Shown: piece by piece, positions 1-4,638 of the stretch
How positions within the stretch are numbered: the stretch's first letter is position 1
Layout: each line of letters begins with the position of its first letter
Assembly (NCBI GenBank): GCA_040902925.1
Contig: JBBDWJ010000124.1
Coordinates: forward strand, 1 to 5,888
From: JBBDWJ01 sp040902925
GTDB taxonomy: Bacteria; Acidobacteriota; Terriglobia; Bryobacterales; UBA6623
Reading direction: 5' to 3'
Length of the DNA: 5,888 nt
Notes under the pieces: generated by a model
Told to the model about the DNA's origin: nothing
The model's database searches: none
Seen by the model: the letters and a program-made list of their open reading frames with translations, nothing else
Program-made: the position numbers and the translations under genes

Positions 1-180
1 GCAAAAATCCCAAACCGCCGGCCAAAACTCCCCCGGAGACTCCACGGACCATTTATAGAGCGCCCCGTAGTCCTCAAACGATCCAAAGCCTTCCTTTTGC
101 AGGAACGCAAGAAACTCCGTCAGATTGGCCTGACGAATGCACTCGGGCGACGGAGCCCAAATTGGCTTGTCGGAAATCAT
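1..180 (-). CDS. Acetoacetate-CoA ligase (acetoacetyl-CoA synthetase), N-terminal fragment, cut by the window edge
   Basis: The reverse strand reads an uninterrupted 60-codon frame from an ATG at 180-178 to the window edge. It begins MISDKPIWAPSPECIRQANL and continues with YKWSVESPGEFWPAVWDF. The features W-x-P-S near the start, 'ANLT-F', 'DY-ALY-WSVE-P-EFW-AVWDF' are the typical N-terminal cap (ACAS_N type) of acetoacetyl-CoA synthetases of the ANL adenylate-forming superfamily. The family activates acetoacetate with ATP and CoA to acetoacetyl-CoA in the cytoplasm. Full members have about 650 residues, so roughly 90% lies outside the window and no catalytic motif can be checked. The frame stays open upstream of 180 to a stop near 268-270, but the homologous part starts at about residue 6 after ATG 180, so this start is preferred. 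No clear Shine-Dalgarno is seen. The gene is divergent from the E1 operon. A related acetyl- or propionyl-CoA synthetase is the main alternative, though the WSVE/FW pattern favours acetoacetate. Confidence 0.85.
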   Translation of the reverse strand, partial: MISDKPIWAPSPECIRQANLTEFLAFLQKEGFGSFEDYGALYKWSVESPGEFWPAVWDFC

Positions 181-195
181 TGCCCAAAGGAGCCG

Positions 196-207
196 GCGTA
201 CGTACGC
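196..207. repeat. Perfect 12-base palindrome upstream of the acetoacetate-CoA ligase start
   Basis: GCGTACGTACGC is identical to its own reverse complement. It lies 16 bases upstream of the ligase ATG on the minus strand, where it would fall in the leader or near the promoter. It could be a small operator or chance; no function is assigned. Confidence 0.35.
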
Positions 208-225
208 ACAGTCTAACGGGTTCTT

Positions 226-248
226 GCGGGATTGCCTCGCCAACCCGC
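226..248. repeat. Bulged hairpin in the divergent intergenic region
   Basis: GCGGG (226-230) and TTG (232-234) pair with CAA (241-243) and CCCGC (244-248), giving an 8-pair stem with one bulged A at 231 and a 6-base loop. It lies 45 bases upstream of the ligase start. It has no run of T on either side, so it does not look like an intrinsic terminator. It may be part of the leader mRNA of the ligase or a protein-binding site; chance is also possible. Confidence 0.35.
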
Positions 249-327
249 TGGCACAGGCGACGGGTCGTCATCCCTTAGGAGCACGGCCGACTCCGCCTAC
301 GATGCAGGGCCGATTGATGTAAACAGT

Positions 328-345
328 TCAAACAAAAGCGTTTGA
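328..345. promoter_or_regulatory. Candidate operator: inverted repeat TCAAAC-N6-GTTTGA
   Basis: TCAAAC (328-333) and GTTTGA (340-345) are perfect reverse complements separated by six bases, giving an 18-base dyad of the size bound by dimeric regulators. It sits in the most AT-rich part of the divergent intergenic region, about 160 bases from each gene start, where one regulator could act on both the acetoacetate-CoA ligase and the E1 genes. No regulator gene is in the window and no second copy is seen, so the assignment is tentative. Confidence 0.35.
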
Positions 346-506
346 GTCTTTGGATCCGTAGTGTGTGGCAGCCGGGGAAGTCGACCCGCTTTCTGGACCG
401 AGTCCGCAAACTATTGGCAGCCAAGCGGCGTGCGCGAAAACACTCCTCCCAACCCCGAAGTGGTGGTTGCAAAACCGATGGTTATCGGGTATCGTCCGTG
501 GATGGA

Positions 507-1505
507 ATGAGTTCTCCTGCGCTAGCACCCACCGAACTCGAAATCACCGCTGAGCTTTGCCAGAAGTTGCTCCACTACATGGTGATGATGCGGGAATTGG
601 AAGACCGCATCGAACTCAAGCTCTACCGCCAGGGAAAAATCGTTGGCGGCTGTTACACCGGCCGTGGCCAGGAAGCGATCCCGGTCGGCAGCGCGATTCT
701 CACCGGGCCCGATGACTATATCGCCCCGTCGCACCGCGATATGGGGGCGTTCCTGATACGAGGGATAACGCCGCGCGAGATCCTGGCGCAGTACCTGGGG
801 CGCATCGGCGGCCCTACCGGCGGGCGCGACGGCAACATGCACATGGGCTGCGCCCGGCGGCATGTGCTGCCTATCATCAGCAGCATCGGCGCCAGCATCC
901 CAGTCGCTACCGGGATCGCGCTAGCGATGAAATACCGCGGTGAGCGGAGCGTGGTTTTCAACTACTGGGGCGACGGCGCTACCAGCCGCGGCGACTGGCA
1001 CGAGGGGCTGAATTTCGCGGCGGTTCAGAAGCTGCCCATCGTTTTTTTCTGCAACAACAATCTGTACGCCTACTCGACGCCGATCGAAAAGCAGATGCTG
1101 GTCGAAAACGTCGCCGACCGGGCGCCCAGCTACGGCATCCCGGCGGAAATCGTGGACGGCAACGACGTATTGGCTATCTACGAAGCATCGGCACGCGGCG
1201 CGGCGCATGCGCGCTCGGGCGATGGCCCTTACCTGATTGAGTGCAAGACGTTTCGCATGAGCGGCCACTCGGCGCACGACCCGGCCGACTATGTGCCGGA
1301 TTACCTGCGCCAGGAGTGGTCGAGAAAAGACCCCATCCTGCGGCTGCAAAAACACATGGTGGAGCGCGACTGGGCCACCGAGGCCGACTTCAAGAAAGTT
1401 CGCGGCGAGATCCTCGCCGAGATCGATGAAGCGGTCGAGTGGGCGCTGGCGCAGCCTTATCCCGACCCTGCCACCGTGACGGATAACGTTTACGAAAGCA
1501 GTTGA
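507..1505 (+). CDS. Thiamine-diphosphate-dependent 2-oxoacid dehydrogenase E1, alpha subunit (PdhA/BkdA-like)
   Basis: The product (332 residues) is the alpha chain of a heterotetrameric E1 that decarboxylates a 2-oxoacid and passes the acyl group to the lipoyl domain of E2. The family pattern is complete: 'LYRQGKI' and 'GQEA' (about residues 40-60), 'SHRD-G', 'GNMHM', then the thiamine diphosphate/Mg motif starting GDGATS at G155 and ending at the Asn cluster N183-N185. The phosphorylation-loop region follows as FRMSGHSAHD (from about F249). Position 161 is Arg where many relatives have Glu (GDGATSEGD), a mild oddity. ATG 507 is chosen because homology begins just after it; the frame is open back to a TTG at 342, and GTG 498 is another option. 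No good Shine-Dalgarno is seen. The beta subunit gene follows 70 bases later, surely co-transcribed. Substrate (pyruvate, branched-chain oxoacid or acetoin) cannot be read from sequence; the 'TFRM-GH' loop recalls a generic E1 subfamily of Acidobacteriota and relatives. Confidence 0.93.
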   Translation: MSSPALAPTELEITAELCQKLLHYMVMMRELEDRIELKLYRQGKIVGGCYTGRGQEAIPVGSAILTGPDDYIAPSHRDMGAFLIRGITPREILAQYLGRIGGPTGGRDGNMHMGCARRHVLPIISSIGASIPVATGIALAMKYRGERSVVFNYWGDGATSRGDWHEGLNFAAVQKLPIVFFCNNNLYAYSTPIEKQMLVENVADRAPSYGIPAEIVDGNDVLAIYEASARGAAHARSGDGPYLIECKTFRMSGHSAHDPADYVPDYLRQEWSRKDPILRLQKHMVERDWATEADFKKVRGEILAEIDEAVEWALAQPYPDPATVTDNVYESS

Positions 1506-1564
1506 GCTGACTTTCTCGGGGAGCGTTTCCTGCGCCGCCCCTGGGGACCGTTGCGCGCGCAGTT

Positions 1565-1569
1565 GGAAG
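1565..1569 (+). promoter_or_regulatory. Ribosome binding site of the E1 beta gene
   Basis: GGAAG lies six bases before the ATG at 1576. Three ATG codons are close together here (1576, 1582, 1585); the spacing from this site favours the first. It is the only fairly clear Shine-Dalgarno in the window. Confidence 0.55.
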
Positions 1570-1575
1570 TGATCT

Positions 1576-2547
1576 ATGGCCATGATGACCTACGTCGAAG
1601 CGATCCGCCAGGGCCTCTGGGAAGAGATGGAGCGCGACGAATCCGTGTTCATCATGGGCGAGGACGTCGGCATCTATGGCGGCGCCTTCAAGGTCACCAA
1701 AGGGCTGCTGGAACGCTTTGGCGAGCGGCGCGTGATCGATACACCGCTGTCGGAGTCGGTGATCGTGGGGGCGGGCACGGGAGCCGCGATTCACGGCCTG
1801 AGGCCTGTCGTCGAGATGCAGTTTTCCGATTTCATGGCCTGCGGCTTCGACCAGATCACCAACTTCGCGGCCAAGTGCCGCTACCGCTGGGGCGGCTCGG
1901 TGCCGCTGGTGGTTCGCGCTCCGGCCGGCGGCGGCATCCATGGCGGGCCGTTCCATTCCCAAAATCCCGAAATGCCCTATGTGCACACGCCGGGGCTGAA
2001 AGTGGTTCAGCCCGCCACCGCCTACGATGCCAAGGGATTGATCAAGGCGTCCATCCGCGACAACGATCCGGTTATCTTTCTCGAGCACAAGTACCTGTAT
2101 CGCTCGATCAAAGAGGACGTGCCGGCCGATGACTACACGGTTCCTCTGAGCAAGGCGGTAGTGCGCCGTGAGGGTACCGACATCAGCGTCATCACCTACG
2201 GCTGGATGGTCCATGTGGCGCTGCAAGCGGCCGAGCGTCTCGAGGAAGAAATCTCGGTCGAGGTGATGGACTTGCGGACGTTGGTGCCCTATGACCGAGA
2301 GGCGGTGCTCAAAACGGCGAAGAAGACCAGCAAGGTGATTCTGCTGCACGAAGACACTCTGACCGGCGGCATGGGTGGCGAGCTGGCGGGTCTCATCAGC
2401 GAGCACGCCTTCGAATACCTTGATGGGCCGCTGATTCGTATTGCCGCTCCAGATACGCCCGTGCCCTTTAGCCCGCCGCTTGAAGAAGCGTTCCTGCCGA
2501 ACGTCGACAAAGTGGTCGAAAAGGCCCGCTGGCTGCACAAGTATTGA
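1576..2547 (+). CDS. Thiamine-diphosphate-dependent 2-oxoacid dehydrogenase E1, beta subunit (PdhB/BkdB-like)
   Basis: The 323-residue product has the normal length and full architecture of E1 beta chains: an N-terminal pyrimidine-binding domain (about 4-180) and a C-terminal transketolase domain (about 200-315). Visible landmarks are MGEDVG (27-32), the DTPLSE segment whose E60 aligns with the glutamate that activates the cofactor aminopyrimidine, 'QFSDF' and 'DQITN-AAK-RY' (about 82-103), 'RAPAGGG' and 'GGPFHSQ' with the conserved H127, 'PGLKVV-PAT-YDAKGLI', 'EHK-LYR', 'DLRTLVPYD' and 'GGMGGEL'. The alpha and beta chains form the alpha2beta2 E1 component of a cytoplasmic multienzyme complex. 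It directly follows the alpha gene in the same orientation. The usual next gene, an E2 acyltransferase, is missing; an unrelated lipoprotein gene follows after 109 bases. The sequence is intact with no frameshift. Substrate specificity is not determined by these motifs. Confidence 0.95.
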   Translation: MAMMTYVEAIRQGLWEEMERDESVFIMGEDVGIYGGAFKVTKGLLERFGERRVIDTPLSESVIVGAGTGAAIHGLRPVVEMQFSDFMACGFDQITNFAAKCRYRWGGSVPLVVRAPAGGGIHGGPFHSQNPEMPYVHTPGLKVVQPATAYDAKGLIKASIRDNDPVIFLEHKYLYRSIKEDVPADDYTVPLSKAVVRREGTDISVITYGWMVHVALQAAERLEEEISVEVMDLRTLVPYDREAVLKTAKKTSKVILLHEDTLTGGMGGELAGLISEHAFEYLDGPLIRIAAPDTPVPFSPPLEEAFLPNVDKVVEKARWLHKY

Positions 2548-2563
2548 CTGGCTTTGGATCCTC

Positions 2564-2590
2564 GTGGGACAGACAATCCTGCCTGTCCAC
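2564..2590. repeat. REP-like interspersed palindrome (GGACAG...CTGTCC hairpin)
   Basis: GTG-G-GGACAG (2564-2572, G2566 bulged) pairs with CTGTCCAC (2583-2590). After an A-C mismatch, CA (2574-2575) and TG (2580-2581) extend the stem, leaving a four-base loop. The unit lies 16 bases after the E1 beta stop. From memory, hairpins of this type (GGGACAG-N-CTGTCC, giving spurious peptides such as DRQxCLS or VGQTxLPV in two frames) are scattered through Acidobacteriota and Planctomycetota genomes; both peptide signatures appear here in unused frames. It lacks a T tract, so a terminator role is not supported, though it could stabilise the 3' end of the E1 mRNA. Only one copy is in the window. Confidence 0.6.
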
Positions 2591-2656
2591 TCCGTGCACC
2601 AGCTCGAAACGGCAGACCTTTGCAACATCGCCGCGGTGTGCTACCTTGGCCGCGAC

Positions 2657-4435
2657 ATGCTCCGCGGCAATTCCAACAAACTCAGCGAGCGGCCCAATTC
2701 GCTTGGCCACCGGGCGCCAACCCGCCGCTCGGAACTCCGTGTGGCCTTTTTGATCGCGACTGTTCTACTAGCCCTGTGGGGATGCAACTCGATGGAACAA
2801 CCTGAATCCGGCGGCGCCTGGGCCACGTTCCGGGACCGCTTTCTGGAAGGCTATTTCGAAAAGAATCCCCACTTCGCTGCGAATCAGGGCCGCCACGACT
2901 TCGACGGCCGCCTTCCGGACTGGAGCCCCGCCGGCCTTTCGTCAAAGATCGACTTCCTAAAAACCAGCCGCGCCGAGGCGGCAGGGTTCGAAGCGTCGCT
3001 CCTGGACGAGGCCACGCGGTTCGAGCGCGACTATCTCGTCGAGGTCATTAACGGTGACTTGTTTTGGCTGGAAACGGCGGCTTGGCCGGCGCGGAATCCC
3101 TACTACTATGCCGCGCAGATCGACCCCAACATTTACGTGGCGCGGGCGTATGCACCGCTCGACCAGAGGCTACGGGCGTACCTCGCCTATGCCGCGGCAA
3201 TACCCCTCGCGGTCGCGCAGATCCGTTCCAATCTGAGAACGCCGCTACCGAAGGCGTATGTCGCGATCGGGCGGACGATGTTTGGAGGCATGGCATCCTA
3301 CATCGAAAACGACGTGCCCGCGGTCTTTTCCTCGGTCGCGGATCCGGCGCTTCAGGAGCAGCTCAAGAAAGCTACCGCGGAAGCCGCCGGCGCGATGAAA
3401 CAGCTCGACCAATGGCTCGGCGAGCAGGAAGCTTCGGCCACCGGCGACTACGCGCTCGGCGAGGCTGCGTTCTCGGAGATGCTGGCGCAGACGGAAGGGG
3501 TGCATCTGCCCGTGGAGCAGGTCGAATCGATCGGACAGGAGGATCTCGAGCGCAACCTGGAGGCTCTGCGGCAGGCCTGCGCCGAGTATGCTCCTGGCGC
3601 CTCGATCGCTGACTGCGCCGCCCGTGTGCAGGCCAAGAAGCCGCCCCAAGGACCGGTGGAAGCCGCCCGCGCGCAGCTTGGCGATCTCAGGCAGTTTGTC
3701 GTCGACAACAGCCTGGTGAGCGTTCCTGGGATGGAGGAGGCGCGAGTGGCCGAGGCGCCTCCGCACATGCGCTGGAACGCAGCCTACATTGATATCCCAG
3801 GCCCCTACGAATCGAATCTGCCCTCGGTCTATTACATCGCCCCGCCCAATCCCGCGTGGAGCGAGCAGGAGCGCCGCAACTACCTTCCCGGCCAGGCGGA
3901 CTTGCTGTTTATCTCGATTCACGAGGTCTGGCCCGGCCATTTTCTGCAGTTTCTGCATTCGAACCGCGCTGCCTCGAAGTTCGGCCAGGTGTTCGTCGGC
4001 TATGCCTTCGCCGAAGGCTGGGCGCACTACGTCGAGGAGATGGTTTGGGAAGCCGGGCTCAGTGAAGGGGACCCCGAAATTCACATCGGGCAACTGCTCA
4101 ACGCCCTGCTGCGCAACGTTCGTTATCTCTCGGCGATCGGGCTGCACACGGGCCGCATGACGGTCGAGGAATCCGAACGCAAGTTTCGCGAGCAGGCCTA
4201 TCAGGACGCCGCCAACGCCCGCCAGCAAGCCGCGAGGGGCGCCTTCGACCCGGCGTATCTGAACTACACGCTGGGCAAGCTGATGGTCCGGAAGCTGCGC
4301 GCCGACTGGACAGCTTCCCGCGGCGGGCGCGATGCGTGGCGGGAATTCCACGATCGCTTTCTTTCCTTCGGCGGCCCGCCGATTCCTTTGGTGCGCCGGG
4401 CGATGCTCGGCGAAGACGCCGGCCCTCCCCTATGA
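2657..4435 (+). CDS. DUF885 family predicted lipoprotein, putative zinc metallopeptidase
   Basis: From ATG 2657 the product has 592 residues. It has a basic N-terminal region with two arginines (23-24), a hydrophobic stretch (about 29-41) and a lipobox-like LWGC with Cys43, so it is predicted to be exported and lipid-anchored. The mature part matches DUF885: 'YFEKNPHFA--QGRHDFDGRLPDWS' early (67-90), a central helical region, then HEVWPGH (H422, E423, H428), EGWAHYVEE (E453-E461) and a C-terminal 'YTLGKLMVRKLR' (about 537-548). The HExxPGH pair plus the downstream glutamate suggest a metal-binding peptidase site, as predicted for the family, but function and substrate are unproven. Length is usual for the family. 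The frame is open upstream to 2441, overlapping the E1 beta gene; that extension is not conserved, and ATG 2657 places a signal peptide correctly. No Shine-Dalgarno is evident. It may share the E1 transcript but is probably functionally unrelated. Confidence 0.88.
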   Translation: MLRGNSNKLSERPNSLGHRAPTRRSELRVAFLIATVLLALWGCNSMEQPESGGAWATFRDRFLEGYFEKNPHFAANQGRHDFDGRLPDWSPAGLSSKIDFLKTSRAEAAGFEASLLDEATRFERDYLVEVINGDLFWLETAAWPARNPYYYAAQIDPNIYVARAYAPLDQRLRAYLAYAAAIPLAVAQIRSNLRTPLPKAYVAIGRTMFGGMASYIENDVPAVFSSVADPALQEQLKKATAEAAGAMKQLDQWLGEQEASATGDYALGEAAFSEMLAQTEGVHLPVEQVESIGQEDLERNLEALRQACAEYAPGASIADCAARVQAKKPPQGPVEAARAQLGDLRQFVVDNSLVSVPGMEEARVAEAPPHMRWNAAYIDIPGPYESNLPSVYYIAPPNPAWSEQERRNYLPGQADLLFISIHEVWPGHFLQFLHSNRAASKFGQVFVGYAFAEGWAHYVEEMVWEAGLSEGDPEIHIGQLLNALLRNVRYLSAIGLHTGRMTVEESERKFREQAYQDAANARQQAARGAFDPAYLNYTLGKLMVRKLRADWTASRGGRDAWREFHDRFLSFGGPPIPLVRRAMLGEDAGPPL

Positions 4436-4501
4436 CTGCCCACTCCTGAGAGTCCTAATTCCTTGACCGCCGGCCCTAGAGGCCTCTGCCCCTGTGGCCA
4501 A

Positions 4502-4518
4502 GCCCGCGCCGAGCGGGC
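4502..4518. terminator. Possible factor-independent terminator or stem-loop after the DUF885 gene
   Basis: GCCCGC (4502-4507) and GCGGGC (4513-4518) form a perfect six-pair GC stem with a five-base loop, 66 bases after the lipoprotein stop codon. There is no following T run, so it is at best an atypical terminator. Its position between two likely transcription units is the main support. Confidence 0.35.
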
Positions 4519-4533
4519 CTGAGCGGGAATACG

Positions 4534-4552
4534 CCTAGGGGTTTTCCTTAGG
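4534..4552. promoter_or_regulatory. Candidate operator palindrome CCTAGGGGTTTTCCTTAGG upstream of the AAA+ ATPase
   Basis: The 19-base element reads CCTA-G-GG, five central bases, CC-T-TAGG. Six of seven positions in each arm are symmetric. It lies 86 bases before the ATPase start, in the only gap that could hold this gene's promoter. Its symmetry suits a dimeric response regulator or repressor. The outer bases (ACG/TGT) could also let it fold as an RNA hairpin with a G-U pair. No flanking promoter boxes are clear, and the binding protein is unknown. Confidence 0.4.
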
Positions 4553-4609
4553 TGTCTAAGACGAGATCCCGAGCCCAATGCGGAACTTTACGGGTGTTAT
4601 GGCCATATG

Positions 4610-4634
4610 TCCCAGAGCAATAATGTCTGTGGGA
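4610..4634 (+). promoter_or_regulatory. Hairpin that could cover the ribosome binding site of the AAA+ ATPase gene
   Basis: TCCC (4610-4613) can pair with GGGA (4631-4634), and AGA (4614-4616) with TCT (4626-4628), with GT (4629-4630) bulged and a nine-base loop. GGGA is the only Shine-Dalgarno-like sequence ahead of ATG 4639, four bases away. If translation starts there, this fold could limit it. The stem is short and may be chance. Confidence 0.25.
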
Positions 4635-4638
4635 TAGC

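Larger units (their letters stand above)
181..506. other. Divergent intergenic region between the acetoacetate-CoA ligase and the E1 alpha gene
   Basis: This 326-base stretch separates two divergently transcribed genes and should hold both promoters. No reading frame in it looks like a conserved protein. The part around 310-350 is visibly richer in A and T than the flanks, which would suit a promoter, but I find no pair of boxes close enough to a sigma70 consensus to call. It holds a 12-base palindrome (196-207), a bulged hairpin (226-248) and an 18-base inverted repeat (328-345), listed separately. The E1 alpha frame stays open through 342-506 from a TTG, but that stretch reads as a basic, non-conserved peptide and is probably untranslated leader. 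Confidence 0.6.

Noticed and set aside
211..217. GTCTAAC, which matches an integron attC core-site consensus
   Set aside because: No partner core site at the right spacing and no attC-like stem between; a seven-base match is expected by chance.
74..322. Two small frames of 61-65 codons, one per strand, near the left end
   Set aside because: They overlap the ligase N terminus in other frames and show no conserved features; the ligase frame explains 1-180.
1551..2132. 193-codon plus-strand frame overlapping E1 beta
   Set aside because: Arginine- and glycine-rich shadow of the E1 beta gene in a different frame with no family resemblance.
1390..2628. 412-codon open frame on the minus strand across the E1 genes
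   Set aside because: It lies opposite two strongly conserved genes. In GC-rich genes the antisense frame is often open by chance, and the translation (rich in H, R, D, G) resembles no family.
2441..2656. 72-codon N-terminal extension of the DUF885 frame
   Set aside because: It overlaps the E1 beta coding region in another frame, reads through the REP-like hairpin, and would bury the lipoprotein signal peptide.
3245..4351. 368-codon minus-strand frame opposite the DUF885 gene
   Set aside because: Shadow of codon bias in the DUF885 gene; the sense strand carries the recognisable motifs.
4478..4487. AGAGGCCTCT palindrome after the DUF885 gene
   Set aside because: It has no loop, so it cannot form a hairpin as is, has no T tract, and is short enough for chance.
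4598..4607. TATGGCCATA palindrome before the ATPase
   Set aside because: Only ten bases with no spacing typical of an operator; likely chance.
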